From the NCBI GenBank assembly GCA_021777055.1, contig JAIQZO010000044.1, positions 140,749-204,748 of the forward strand: a stretch of 64,000 nt of DNA, written 5' to 3'. The position numbers were made by a program, and so were the translations under genes. The stretch is from Candidatus Anammoxibacter sp. GTDB lineage: Bacteria > Planctomycetota > Brocadiia > Brocadiales > Anammoxibacteraceae. Positions 45,191 to 54,412 of the stretch are shown here, in pieces. The notes beneath the pieces are model-generated. The model was not told where the DNA came from, searched no databases, and worked only from the letters and a program-made list of their open reading frames with translations. Within the stretch, counting starts at the first letter, position 1. Every line of letters begins with the position of its first letter.

Positions 45191-45237
45191 TTAATATAGC
45201 AAAAAAAGAGACAACATAACTTCTTTTCCGAGACGGG

Positions 45238-45273
45238 GCATGTTTTATTCTTTTCCAAAAGAATAAAACATGC
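45238..45273 (-). terminator. Strong terminator of the cooT/His-rich transcript
   Basis: GCATGTTTTATTCTTTT, CC, AAAAGAATAAAACATGC: a 17-bp perfect stem with a two-base loop centre, 19 bases after the stop codon of the His-rich gene on the - strand. It is symmetrical and could also stop transcripts from the + strand PPOX gene. Confidence 0.7.
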
Positions 45274-45291
45274 AGGAAAAAAAATTTACAA

Positions 45292-45537
45292 CTAATGATG
45301 GTGATGACCGGCACCGCCTTCCAATGGTCCACCAATCTTCTCAAGCGCTTCTGAAAGTGATTTACCGCCGTTTTCCATATCGCTAATCGCCTTCTTCAGC
45401 AATTGAGCAACATCCTCTTCCGCTTCTGTTCTTGCTTCGTTTTCCCACTTCCCAAACTCTGCAATATGATTGTTATTGTGTTCAATCCAATGAGGTAACA
45501 ATACTCGAAGTTTTTTTAATGTGTTCAGTTCTGACAT
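45292..45537 (-). CDS. Small helical protein with C-terminal histidine tail, partner of CooT
   Basis: The 81-residue protein reads LKKLRVLLPHWIEHNNNHIA, then EFGKWENEARTEAEEDVAQL and ends GGAGHHHH. The LLPHWIEHN-EH-EFGKW pattern is one I associate with a small family often found next to CooT-type proteins (DUF8180-like); no function is established. The histidines at HW, EHN, NH and the terminal four suggest metal binding, with nickel the likely metal given the neighbour. It follows cooT by 24 bases and ends in a strong terminator, so the two form a two-gene unit. Confidence 0.78.
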   Translation of the reverse strand: MSELNTLKKLRVLLPHWIEHNNNHIAEFGKWENEARTEAEEDVAQLLKKAISDMENGGKSLSEALEKIGGPLEGGAGHHHH

Positions 45538-45561
45538 AATCTCCTCCGTTATTAATCCTTA

Positions 45562-45765
45562 CTATTTACAAAATTGCTTTACTTCCAGTATTGTAGTACC
45601 GGCGGTGAAATCAATTGTTTTTACTACCGCTCCGGGAATAAGTTTAGGTTCATCAAAAAATGTACTAATTATTATCCCATCATTAACAACTTCAAGCTGT
45701 GTAACGTTTTCCATCACCAACTCCTGTTGTCCTTCCTTATCTAACATTACATTCATCTGGCACAT
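45562..45765 (-). CDS. cooT: CooT-family nickel-binding protein
   Basis: The 67-residue protein starts MCQMNVMLDKEGQQELVMEN, continues VTQLEVVNDGIIISTFFDEP and ends with IDFTAGTTILEV. The N-terminal MC with the following strand pattern is that of CooT, a small nickel-binding dimer first known from carbon monoxide dehydrogenase maturation in which the second-residue cysteine is essential for metal binding. No CO dehydrogenase gene is in the window. It is likely cytoplasmic and may supply or buffer nickel for an enzyme encoded elsewhere. Confidence 0.85.
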   Translation of the reverse strand: MCQMNVMLDKEGQQELVMENVTQLEVVNDGIIISTFFDEPKLIPGAVVKTIDFTAGTTILEVKQFCK

Positions 45766-46053
45766 TGCATTTCTCCATAATTTAAAATGTAAAATATTTG
45801 CCTATACCCAATGAGGATATAAATTCGACATTTATCTACCCATTGGGTATATATCTATAATAACAAATTTTCCAAAAGTCTAAAACTTTAAATAATCTCA
45901 TCAAAATATTTTAGATTCAATCGCACCGTTTTGTAAAAACATTGAAATGTATACGTATGGATGTACAATAAAATAGTAAAGAAATTTACAAAACAAAATA
46001 TACAGTTACACAACAAAAATCTTTATTAGAAGTTAGATATTTCAATCCATTTA

Positions 46054-46434
46054 TAGTATTACCCTGTAAAAACTTGTTTTTATAGAAAGATATTTTTACC
46101 GTGCATTATTAAGTTATTTGTAACGGTATAGTTACTGGATACTTGATGCTAGATGCTTGATAATTTATTCCGCCACTTTAGAGTGTTATATCTTAAATCG
46201 AGTTTGCCTCTTTTTCATGTGGCATCTTGACAAAGAAACTAGAAATCTAACTATTATCCAGCATCTAGAGCTTAATTGCATTAGTTGCCGATAATATTTT
46301 TGTGCCAGAATGCCCGTGCTTTCGGTAATTCTTATGTTTTGTTTAATATCATTTATTATAGCAAGTAAGCACTAGCATCTAGCATCTAGCATCTAGCATC
46401 TAGTCTTCTGGTTGCTGCTTTGCCGTTTTATGTT
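46054..46434 (+). repeat. Family C element, forward copy, interrupted
   Basis: It begins AGTATTACCCTGTAAAAACT (46056). The heptad array is at 46128-46166 (ACTGGATACTTGATGCTAGA TGCTTGAT). Its right array is at about 46257-46270 and again as a clean AGCATCT tandem at 46373-46401, after about 100 bp of extra DNA. It ends with the hairpin GGTTGCTGCTTTGCCGTTTT, inside which the next gene starts. Confidence 0.75.
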
Positions 46435-47962
46435 AATGAGAAAAAGAAAAACGATATTAATTTTGGTAATCTCTATTTATATAAAGATTACAATTGCAGG
46501 GTTACTTAACGTGACAGCAAATGGAGATGTTACTATAAAAGAAGCTGCGAGTGGTTTAAGCACACCTGTATACATTGCACACTCTGGAGATGGAAGTGAG
46601 AGGTTGTTTATAGTGGAACAGGCTGGAAGGATCTTGATCCTTAAAAACGGCAAGATATTGGATAAACCGTTTTTGGATATCAGATCAAAGGTTACTTTTA
46701 GCGGTGAAATGGGATTGCTTAGTATGGCATTTCATCCTGAATTTACAGATAACGGACGTTTCTTTGTAAACTATACAGGTATCGACAACGACAACATTAA
46801 CACCATTGTTTCAGAATTCAATGTATCACCTGATAACCCTGATGAAGCGGAAGAAAAAGAAAATACAATACTAAAAATCCCTCAACCGTTCAGTAATCAT
46901 AACGGAGGCCAACTGCAGTTTGGTCCTGACGGATTTCTTTATATAGGTATGGGTGATGGCGGAAGCGCTGGGGACCCGCGTAACAACGGGCAGAATCTTG
47001 ATACACTACTGGGAGCACTCCTTCGAATAGACATTAATAGCAGCTCTCCATTTGGTATACCGGAAGATAATCCCTTTGCTCAAACGGACGGCGCCGACGA
47101 GATATACGCATATGGGTTGCGTAATCCGTGGAAATTTTCATTTGACAGGTTAAACGGCAGACTCTTTCTGGCTGATGTGGGCCAAGACAGATTTGAGGAG
47201 GTAGATATAATAGAAGCAGGCAAGAATTACGGTTGGAACATCAAGGAAGGTAACAACTGTTTTCCCTTAAGGATAACAGAATGTAATCAGCCCGGACTAA
47301 CGCCCCCTATTATTGAATACTCCCATAGTGAAGGCCGTTCTATTACTGGAGGTTATGTCTATCGCGGAGGTAAAATACCCGAACTCTTCGGGGCTTACAT
47401 TTTCGGTGATTTTGTTACAAGCAAGGTTTGGTCTGCAATTGAGAACAATGATGGATCGTGGAAAAGGACACTATTGTTTGATGATCTTTTCCCCGTAAGT
47501 TCATTCGGCGAAGATGAAGATGGCGAACTCTACATACTTGATTATAATGGCGCACTATTCAAAATTGTGCCAGATAATGGAGATGGACCGTTACCTGATC
47601 CTTCTACCACGCCACCTGATAAATTATTTACCGTCAGATGCAATAGTACATTCAGAAACGGAATTCTAAATATTGACAGATTGACAATCAATGAACAAGA
47701 GGATATATCCTGTACCTTAAAGCTTACCAATCAGGAACCCGACGTTAATGTAAAAACGAGGATTAGAGTACTCATCGGCAAAAAGGATATACTTACCATA
47801 GACCCGGAAACCGGGACAACTGATCATAACGGCCAGATACAGTTTAATATAACCGCAACAGGTAAAGGAACCGCCTGGATTGCATGGTCTCTGGAAAAGG
47901 ATCAGGATATATTTGATAGAAATAGTAGAAATACATGGGGAGCGTTAGTCAAGATTAGATAG
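46430..47962 (+). CDS. Secreted PQQ-type sugar (glucose/sorbosone) dehydrogenase-like protein
   Basis: The ORF opens at 46412, but ATGs at 46430 and 46436 are the realistic starts; all lie at the end of a family C repeat and none has a clear ribosome binding site. The signal peptide is MRKRKTILILVISIYIKITI and nearby residues. The six-bladed propeller has the catalytic histidine in PFSNHNGGQLQFGPDG, GMGDGGSAGDPRNNGQNLDT, RIDINSSS and YAYGLRNPWKFSFD, as in soluble aldose/sorbosone dehydrogenases that use PQQ. A C-terminal region of about 110 residues after PLPDPSTTPP forms an extra beta domain. It is likely periplasmic; the substrate and cofactor are inferred. Confidence 0.85.
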   Translation: MLMRKRKTILILVISIYIKITIAGLLNVTANGDVTIKEAASGLSTPVYIAHSGDGSERLFIVEQAGRILILKNGKILDKPFLDIRSKVTFSGEMGLLSMAFHPEFTDNGRFFVNYTGIDNDNINTIVSEFNVSPDNPDEAEEKENTILKIPQPFSNHNGGQLQFGPDGFLYIGMGDGGSAGDPRNNGQNLDTLLGALLRIDINSSSPFGIPEDNPFAQTDGADEIYAYGLRNPWKFSFDRLNGRLFLADVGQDRFEEVDIIEAGKNYGWNIKEGNNCFPLRITECNQPGLTPPIIEYSHSEGRSITGGYVYRGGKIPELFGAYIFGDFVTSKVWSAIENNDGSWKRTLLFDDLFPVSSFGEDEDGELYILDYNGALFKIVPDNGDGPLPDPSTTPPDKLFTVRCNSTFRNGILNIDRLTINEQEDISCTLKLTNQEPDVNVKTRIRVLIGKKDILTIDPETGTTDHNGQIQFNITATGKGTAWIAWSLEKDQDIFDRNSRNTWGALVKIR

Positions 47963-47979
47963 GAAAACAGATCAGTGAA

Positions 47980-49602
47980 TCAGTTCGCCTTTCCACGCTC
48001 TTTTTTCATTACCAGTCTTAACTCATCAGATTTAACCAGGAATGAAAACAGGAAAAACACGGCAAGTGCCGCGACAAGGGGAATTAGTAACCTTGCAAAC
48101 TTTGACACAGTATCACCACCGGGATATGATTGCGAAATAAATTGCTTAACATACCAACAAATTGCAGTCATGGCAACAGTTGATATGGCTGTTTTCCCTA
48201 TAGATAAAAATATATCTCTCTTTAAATCCATCTTCAGGCGACGTTTTAATATAACAAAGAGCACTATTAACTGCAGTATGGCACTTATTGAGGTAGCAAA
48301 GGCCAGCCCCCCTACTTTAAAAAACCATATTAATGACAGATTCATCACCAGGTTCGCGGCAACCATGTAAACACCAACCTTCATGGGTGTGGTTGTATCC
48401 TTTAAAGAGTAAAACGCACGGACAACTACATGCAGGCCGCAATAGGCCCAGACAGCAACAGAGTAATAGAATATGACGCTAACTGTCCGAGCAGAAGATT
48501 CGGCATTAAACTCATTCCTCTCATAAAAAAGTTCCACAAGTGGCTGTCGCAGCAATATTAGTCCCACTGAAGCGGGCACACCAATAAAGAGTATCATACG
48601 CACAGCTTTTTCAAGGGCACTTCTAAATCCATCCCACTCCTCATGCGCTGCATACCGTGAAAAAAGAGGAAAGATTACATTAGCCAGGGCGATGCCAAAA
48701 ACCCCAAGGGGAAACTGGATTAATCTGTCTCCGTAATAGAGTACTGAAGCTGCTCCGGTCTTAAGGGGATATAAGATCTCCTTTCCAAAAAGCATAAATG
48801 ATTCTCCTCCGTCAGCTGAAGGAGCGAATCCTATAGCGATCATGCTGTCAAGTAGAACATTTATCTGCACAATAGCAAGCCCGAAAACCGTAGGCCCCAT
48901 TAGGCAGAATATTCTTCTTATTGCAGGATGTGAGAAATTAAAATCAGGTTTAAATACCATACCATACCTAATTAACACAGGAACCTGTATAAGCAACTGC
49001 ACTACCCCCGCAACGAAAATAGCAAAAGCAACGCCATATATCATCTCATAAACATCACCGCTAGGACCGCATACAACCAAGAGTACACCGCTTATCCAGC
49101 AAACATTAAGCAACACAGGTGTCAATGCCGGGACAAGAAAATGTTTACATGAGTTCAGTATGGCCATTGAAAAGGCAACAAGGCAGATAAAGAGGACATA
49201 GGGAAACATGATCTTCAACAGATTAAATACTGTAATCCATTTTTGTGACAAATTTGTAAGATGGGGAATGGTAAAGAAGGAAACCTCACCAATTATAACA
49301 ATGGCAACCAGGATAAGAACTATTAACGTACCCAGCTTCGCCACCAGGCCCCACGCTTCATCAGGGCTGCGCTTCTCCCTGTACTCTGTAAAAACTGGCA
49401 CAAATGCCGCACTTAATGCCCCTTCTCCAAAGAGCCGTCTAAAAAGATTAGGGATTCTGAATGCAATGGTAAAGGCATCCCAAACCATACTGGTACCAAA
49501 GATACTAGCACACAGAATATCCCTTGCTAGTCCTAAAATTCTGCTCAAAAAAGTGCAAATACTTACAGTCTTAACTGAACGTAAGAAGTTGTGATCAGAC
49601 AT
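47980..49602 (-). CDS. murJ: Lipid II flippase MurJ (MviN)
   Basis: The 540-residue polytopic membrane protein has about 14 spans and the family signatures SRILGLARDILCASIFG near the N-terminus, DAFTIAFRIPNLFRRLFGEG (with the conserved arginines of the central cavity), ALSAAFVPVFTEY and FYSLKDTTTPMKVG. MurJ flips lipid-linked peptidoglycan precursors across the inner membrane. Its presence argues for a peptidoglycan-containing wall, as in anammox planctomycetes. It lies 69 bases after thiE on the same strand, perhaps one transcript, and converges with the PQQ-type gene with only 17 bases between stops. Confidence 0.95.
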   Translation of the reverse strand: MSDHNFLRSVKTVSICTFLSRILGLARDILCASIFGTSMVWDAFTIAFRIPNLFRRLFGEGALSAAFVPVFTEYREKRSPDEAWGLVAKLGTLIVLILVAIVIIGEVSFFTIPHLTNLSQKWITVFNLLKIMFPYVLFICLVAFSMAILNSCKHFLVPALTPVLLNVCWISGVLLVVCGPSGDVYEMIYGVAFAIFVAGVVQLLIQVPVLIRYGMVFKPDFNFSHPAIRRIFCLMGPTVFGLAIVQINVLLDSMIAIGFAPSADGGESFMLFGKEILYPLKTGAASVLYYGDRLIQFPLGVFGIALANVIFPLFSRYAAHEEWDGFRSALEKAVRMILFIGVPASVGLILLRQPLVELFYERNEFNAESSARTVSVIFYYSVAVWAYCGLHVVVRAFYSLKDTTTPMKVGVYMVAANLVMNLSLIWFFKVGGLAFATSISAILQLIVLFVILKRRLKMDLKRDIFLSIGKTAISTVAMTAICWYVKQFISQSYPGGDTVSKFARLLIPLVAALAVFFLFSFLVKSDELRLVMKKERGKAN

Positions 49603-49671
49603 AAAAAAACCTGTGAAATTGTTCGATACTTATGTTTACAATACAGAACGGGGGCATACTAAATCGCAGAA

Positions 49672-50301
49672 CTAAAGCCTTTCTTTAAACTCCTTTGTTA
49701 CTTTAACTATGTTTTTTGACTTTGCTATTGCAGCAGAAACAGCTATCCGATTGACACCAATAGACTTCAATTCCTCAAGATTAGTAAGATTAATACCGCC
49801 TATTGCAAAGACCGGTATCTTAATCTTGTTTACAACCTCACTGACAACATCCAGACCTGCAACCGGTTCATAATCCTTTGTTGCCGTATGGTATGCCGGG
49901 CCTATAGCAATATAGTCCGCGCCGCAACATTCCGCATTTACCGCCTGACTTATGTTATGCGTTGAGACACCAATTATTGATTTATCTCCTAAAATCTCCC
50001 TCGCCTTATTAATAGACATATCATCCTGCCCGATATGCACACCGTCTGCACCTATATCCCTTGCTATCTCCACTCGGTCATTTATTATTAGAATGGCATT
50101 AGTATCCGCAACCAAACGCTGTAAATCCTCCGCTACGGATATAAAATCCTTGTTGGAAAGTTTTTTTTCTCGCAGCTGAAGAATGTCAACTCCTCCATCA
50201 AGGAAAAAGCTTGCAAACTTCAGAACTTTCTCATTTATGCCGATATTGTTTATAAGAATATATAGTTTCGCGGCCGAAATGTCTCTTTTTAAACCTTCCA
50301 T
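49672..50301 (-). CDS. thiE: Thiamine-phosphate synthase
   Basis: ThiE couples HMP pyrophosphate and the thiazole phosphate to form thiamine phosphate. The 209-residue TIM barrel has VDILQLREKKLSNKDF, NAILIINDRVEIARDIGADG, VHIGQDDMSI, IGVSTHN, YIAIGPAYHTATKDYEP (pyrophosphate site) and PVFAIGGI. Length is normal. It makes the cofactor used by the two E1 enzymes and the transketolase of this window. No TPP riboswitch could be recognised in the 250 bases upstream. Confidence 0.95.
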   Translation of the reverse strand: MEGLKRDISAAKLYILINNIGINEKVLKFASFFLDGGVDILQLREKKLSNKDFISVAEDLQRLVADTNAILIINDRVEIARDIGADGVHIGQDDMSINKAREILGDKSIIGVSTHNISQAVNAECCGADYIAIGPAYHTATKDYEPVAGLDVVSEVVNKIKIPVFAIGGINLTNLEELKSIGVNRIAVSAAIAKSKNIVKVTKEFKERL

Positions 50302-50548
50302 TATTAAATTAGCCTTAAGGCAGCATGTAAAATTTTGTAAAAGCCAGTATTGTTTATTTCTTTAATAAATAATAATAATAGTTTCAAAAGCGTTTAATAA
50401 CTTTGCATCCTTTACATCTTTAATTTATTTTATTTTCTGTTTAGTAAACATTTAAAATTTTCTTTATAATGGGAGCTGTAATAAAATCTTTCCTATTATA
50501 GCTTATACTAAATGTCAGTAGTAGATATATTATTAATTCCTCACGATT
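50302..50548. other. Divergent promoter region between thiE and the cupin gene
   Basis: AT-rich DNA between divergent genes. No riboswitch core (no CTGAGA/ACCTGA TPP pattern) and no clear repeat family was seen. Confidence 0.35.
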
Positions 50549-50893
50549 ATGGAAAATTATAGCAAAAGGCCATGGGGCTCGTTTGAAATTCTTTCTGATA
50601 GCTCTGAATGTAAGGTAAAAAGAATCAGTGTTGAGTGCGGTAAAAGGCTAAGCTATCAACTCCATAAGAAACGTAATGAACACTGGTACATTATTACCGG
50701 AAACGGGCTTGTAACACTAAATGATGAAGAGCTCCATCTATCACCTGGTGATTCAATTGATATTTTAAGAGAAACCCCACATAGAATTCACAACCACTCT
50801 GATAAATTACTGGTATTTATAGAAATTCAGACAGGCGAATACTTTGGTGAAGATGATATTATAAGGTTTAAAGATGATTTTGGACGCACTTAA
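50549..50893 (+). CDS. Cupin of the phosphomannose isomerase type II C-terminal class
   Basis: The 114-residue single-domain cupin reads RPWGSFEILSDSSECKVKRI, then LSYQLHKKRNEHWYIITGNG and LHLSPGDSIDILRETPHRIH. This is the sugar isomerase domain usually fused to GDP-mannose pyrophosphorylase, here stand-alone. The HKKRNEHW and PHRIHN histidines would bind the metal. It probably isomerises a sugar phosphate (mannose-6-P/fructose-6-P). It lies 124 bases before an NDP-sugar epimerase on the same strand, which supports a role in surface sugar synthesis. Confidence 0.85.
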   Translation: MENYSKRPWGSFEILSDSSECKVKRISVECGKRLSYQLHKKRNEHWYIITGNGLVTLNDEELHLSPGDSIDILRETPHRIHNHSDKLLVFIEIQTGEYFGEDDIIRFKDDFGRT

Positions 50894-51017
50894 CGTAAAA
50901 ATGTATTGTTTTATTTGAAGGGACAATTAATAAATCATTTCCCCTCTGTAATATTCAAGCCGTTAATTATATTAATTTATCGTATATTTTATTAATCAAC
51001 TATTTGGACAATTAATT

Positions 51018-51902
51018 ATGAAAGCATTAGTTACAGGCGGAGCAGGGTTTGTTGGTTCAAACCTCACCGATGCACTTATTGAACGTGGTGACGAGGTAGT
51101 AATAATAGATAATATATCCACTGGAAAGAGAGAAAACCTTAATCCTAAAGCAGTCCACCATGAAAAAGATCTTCGTAACTACGAAGAGATAGCTCCAATT
51201 TTCAAAGGAATTGACTGCGTATTTCATATCGCAGCCTTACCAAGAGTACAAGTTTCTATTGAAAACCCGGTAGAATCACACGACAACAACATAAACGCCA
51301 CTTTTAATGTACTATTAGCGGCCAAAGAGGCTGGTGTAAAACGAGTGGTCTATTCCGCATCATCATCGGCATATGGTGATCAGACAGTGATGCCTTTGAA
51401 CGAGACAGCATTACCTAGTCCTATGAGCCCTTATGGACTTCAGAAGTTCGTTGGCGAAGGATATTGTAAGGTGTTCGGGCTTGTCTATAATATAGAGACG
51501 GTTAGTCTGCGATACTTTAACGTTTACGGACCGAGAATGGCAGACGAAGGGGCATATTGTACGGTAATATCTGTCTTCCTGCGGCAAAAGGCAGAAGGTA
51601 AGCCAATGACAATTACTGGAGATGGAGGTCAAACTCGTGATTTTACACACATTTCAGACGTTGTACAAGCAAATATTCTGGCATCAGAGAGCCCCAATGT
51701 GGGTAAAGGTGAGGTTATTAATATCGGAGCTGGCAATAACGCATCTGTAAACAAGATAGCAGAACTTGTTGGCGGTGAGACAGTCAACATACCCCCACGT
51801 TTGGAACCAAGAGATACCCTGGCCGATAACAGATTAGCAAAACAACTTATTGGCTGGGAGCCAAAAGTAAAGCTGGAAGATGGAATAAAGCGGTTATTGT
51901 AG
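51018..51902 (+). CDS. NAD-dependent NDP-sugar epimerase/dehydratase
   Basis: The 294-residue extended SDR starts MKALVTGGAGFVGSNLTDAL (GGxGxxG nucleotide site), has an acidic VVIIDNISTGKREN, HIAALPRVQVSIENP, the catalytic serine in YSASSSAYGD and the YxxxK pair in YGLQKFVGEGY. LRYFNVYGPRM and DGGQTRDFTHISDVV are typical of UDP-glucose/GlcNAc 4-epimerases and dTDP-glucose dehydratase relatives. It is slightly short at the C-terminus compared with GalE (about 310-330). The sugar is not determined. It likely works in polysaccharide synthesis with the preceding cupin. Confidence 0.88.
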   Translation: MKALVTGGAGFVGSNLTDALIERGDEVVIIDNISTGKRENLNPKAVHHEKDLRNYEEIAPIFKGIDCVFHIAALPRVQVSIENPVESHDNNINATFNVLLAAKEAGVKRVVYSASSSAYGDQTVMPLNETALPSPMSPYGLQKFVGEGYCKVFGLVYNIETVSLRYFNVYGPRMADEGAYCTVISVFLRQKAEGKPMTITGDGGQTRDFTHISDVVQANILASESPNVGKGEVINIGAGNNASVNKIAELVGGETVNIPPRLEPRDTLADNRLAKQLIGWEPKVKLEDGIKRLL

Positions 51903-51938
51903 TAAGGATTAACATGGGTAAAGTTTCATATTAAACTT

Positions 51939-51972
51939 AAAGTAGAGAGACACATAGTCTCTCTCTACTTTT
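51939..51972. terminator. Bidirectional terminator between the epimerase and hom
   Basis: AAAGTAGAGAGA, CACATAG, TCTCTCTCTACTTTT: a 12-bp or longer stem flanked by A and T runs on either side. It sits in the 74-bp gap between two convergent genes and can serve both. Confidence 0.75.
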
Positions 51973-51976
51973 AACC

Positions 51977-53284
51977 CTATTCTAGTGTATCCTCTATTCT
52001 GATAAAACGCACATCACCTTTTACCACCTCTAACTTTTTAATTTGTCCAATCGCTTCACGCACATCACCTTCTCGTGCTTGATGCGTCACCATTATCAAC
52101 GGAACACCGCCATGCCTTATCTCTTCATGCTGTATAACAGAGGCAATCCCTATATTATTTTGACCTATAATACCTGATATTTTTGCCAAAACTCCCGGAA
52201 TATCCGCAACAATAAAGTGAAAGTAATATCGGCTAGATATTTCCAATATATCAATAACTTTTGTATCTATCGGCTGCTCCTTGAAGTACCTGAAATTGTC
52301 AAACATCGGCTTTGCCTTTCCAAGGCCTACATCCACAATATCCGCCACAATAGAACTGGCAGTTGCCATACCACCCGCACCCGGACCACAAAGCATTATC
52401 TGGCCTATTGCATCCCCCACAACGTATACTCCATTGTTAACACCATTGACAGTTGCCAGAGGATGATCATGGGACAGCAATGTGGGATGGACCCTTAATT
52501 CAAGTCCCAGTGATGTTCTTTTCGAGATTGCCAATAATTTAAGCGTATACCCCAGCTGATTAGCATAACAGATATCTTCAAGTTGAATATCCGATATTCC
52601 GTCACAATAAATACTTTCAAAATCAAAGTGCAATCCATACGCAAGTTTCGCAAGTATAGCTAATTTGTGCGCCGAATCTATGCCATTAACATCCTTTGAC
52701 GGGTTACTTTCAGCATATCCTTTTTCCTGCGCTTCTGCCAATACAGTTCCATAGTCCACGTTATGGTTTGCCATCTTGGTGAGAATAAAGTTTGTTGTAC
52801 CATTTACGATTCCATAGATAGATTTTATACGGTTTCCAATAAGACTATCCTTCAATGTTGCAATTACGGGAATTCCACCACAGACACTGGCTTCAAAGGA
52901 TATACACTTCCCAACCTGACACGCCTTTTCAAAGAGCTCTGTCCCGTAAACTGCCAACAGTTCCTTATTTGCAGTTACGATATCTTTTCCATTTTCAAGG
53001 CCCTTTTGAACGACGTTGAGGGCTGTATCAGTACCACCAATAACCTCAACTATAACATCAATATCCTCATTATTAATTACATCATCCGGATTATCCGTTA
53101 ATAAAATACTCGAATCAAGATTCATCTTAGGAGCTTTAGCACTAATGCTTCTATCGGCTATAGCCTTTAAGACTGGAACACACTCAAGTTTTTCTTCAAG
53201 TACTGGCTTCTCTCCAAGCAATATATTGGTAACACCGGTACCCACAGTACCAAGGCCAATTAATCCAACGTTAATAGGTTTCAT
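51977..53284 (-). CDS. hom: Homoserine dehydrogenase
   Basis: The enzyme reduces aspartate semialdehyde to homoserine in threonine and methionine synthesis. The 435-residue protein has the NAD(P) motif GLIGLGTVGTGV, KDIVTANKELLAVYG, the catalytic-domain stretch GIVNGTTNFILTKM, YAESNPSKDVNGIDSAHKLA with the catalytic lysine, and a C-terminal ACT domain (FHFIVADIPGVLAKISGIIG) for feedback control by threonine. Length and order are those of the monofunctional bacterial enzyme. It diverges from pyrB. Confidence 0.95.
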   Translation of the reverse strand: MKPINVGLIGLGTVGTGVTNILLGEKPVLEEKLECVPVLKAIADRSISAKAPKMNLDSSILLTDNPDDVINNEDIDVIVEVIGGTDTALNVVQKGLENGKDIVTANKELLAVYGTELFEKACQVGKCISFEASVCGGIPVIATLKDSLIGNRIKSIYGIVNGTTNFILTKMANHNVDYGTVLAEAQEKGYAESNPSKDVNGIDSAHKLAILAKLAYGLHFDFESIYCDGISDIQLEDICYANQLGYTLKLLAISKRTSLGLELRVHPTLLSHDHPLATVNGVNNGVYVVGDAIGQIMLCGPGAGGMATASSIVADIVDVGLGKAKPMFDNFRYFKEQPIDTKVIDILEISSRYYFHFIVADIPGVLAKISGIIGQNNIGIASVIQHEEIRHGGVPLIMVTHQAREGDVREAIGQIKKLEVVKGDVRFIRIEDTLE

Positions 53285-53485
53285 TGCGTATTAGATCTTT
53301 AAGATGATAAGTTAATTACAGCTTATTACTAAATAGAAATTCTTAAATTACTATATCAAATAACAGAAAATAAAGCCATTTGAATTTATCAGGTTTTTTC
53401 TTGTAAAGAAAAATATCTGATGTTAGAATTCTAAATATACACATAAGATTTCCGTTTGATATTAAAAAGATTTCGCTACAAGCCT

Positions 53486-54412
53486 ATGGCAAATTTCAAA
53501 AATAGAGACATCATTTCCATAAAAGACTTTTCTAAATCGGAACTATTGTACATGCTTGATCTTGCAAATAAGATTGAGAACAGAGACTGCACAGATCTGC
53601 TTAAAGGAAAAACACTTGCCAATCTCTTTTTTGAGCCATCCACAAGGACAAGGATGAGCTTTGAATCAGCAATGAAGCAGGTGGGTGGAAATGTAATAGG
53701 ATTTAATGAGACAGAGTCCACGTCCTTTGCTAAAGGGGAGTCTCTTTGCGACGCAGTAAAAATCATTGAAGGTTATTGTGACGTAATCGTAGTTAGACAC
53801 TTCTGGGAAGGGTCCGCACGACTGGCAGCTGAATCAGCAACCGTACCGGTAATAAATGCGGGGGACGGAGCAAATCAACACCCCACACAAACATTCCTTG
53901 ATTTGTATACCATAAAAAAAACAAAAGCTACTCTGGACGGCCTATCCATTGGATTTCTGGGAGATTTAAAATATGGAAGGACTGTGCATTCATTAGCACA
54001 TGCATTTTCATATTTCAATACAAAAATGTATTTCATATCACCCCCTAACCTCAAAATGCCGAGAGATTACTTAAACTCACTAAAAGAGAAAAATATTTTT
54101 GTTTATGAAGATGATAACCTTGAAGATATTTCCAAAGAAATTGATGTCATTTACTGTACGCGAATTCAAAAAGAGCGATTTGCAGATCCGGTTGAGTATG
54201 AAAAGGTAAAAGGATTTTGTAAACTGACGAAAACGCTACTGGAAAGACTGGGTGTCAAAAAAGATCTAAAGGTACTGCATCCATTGCCAAGGGTTGACGA
54301 AATGGACTCAAGCCTGGACGATACGTCATACGGTGTATACTTCCAGCAAGCAAGAAACGGCATACCAGTTAGAAAAGCTTTACTGGCCTCTGTTTTAGGA
54401 TCTATATCATAG
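53486..54412 (+). CDS. pyrB: Aspartate carbamoyltransferase catalytic subunit
   Basis: The frame is open from a TTG at 53456, but the ATG at 53486 gives 308 residues, the usual length, and begins MANFKNRDIISIKDFSKSEL as expected. It catalyses the first committed step of pyrimidine synthesis. Visible motifs are LFFEPSTRTRMSFESA (carbamoyl phosphate), TSFAKGESL (the lysine loop), INAGDGANQHPTQTFLDLYT and HPLPRVDEM. No regulatory subunit (PyrI) or PyrC gene is adjacent. No clear ribosome binding site precedes either start. Confidence 0.95.
   Translation: MANFKNRDIISIKDFSKSELLYMLDLANKIENRDCTDLLKGKTLANLFFEPSTRTRMSFESAMKQVGGNVIGFNETESTSFAKGESLCDAVKIIEGYCDVIVVRHFWEGSARLAAESATVPVINAGDGANQHPTQTFLDLYTIKKTKATLDGLSIGFLGDLKYGRTVHSLAHAFSYFNTKMYFISPPNLKMPRDYLNSLKEKNIFVYEDDNLEDISKEIDVIYCTRIQKERFADPVEYEKVKGFCKLTKTLLERLGVKKDLKVLHPLPRVDEMDSSLDDTSYGVYFQQARNGIPVRKALLASVLGSIS

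Noticed and set aside
45126..45344. Reverse-strand reading frame of 72 codons
   Set aside because: It spans an inverted-repeat arm and the terminator of the His-rich gene and overlaps that gene in another frame.
50302..50548. TPP riboswitch upstream of thiE
   Set aside because: No CTGAGA or ACCTGA-type conserved core was found on the thiE strand.
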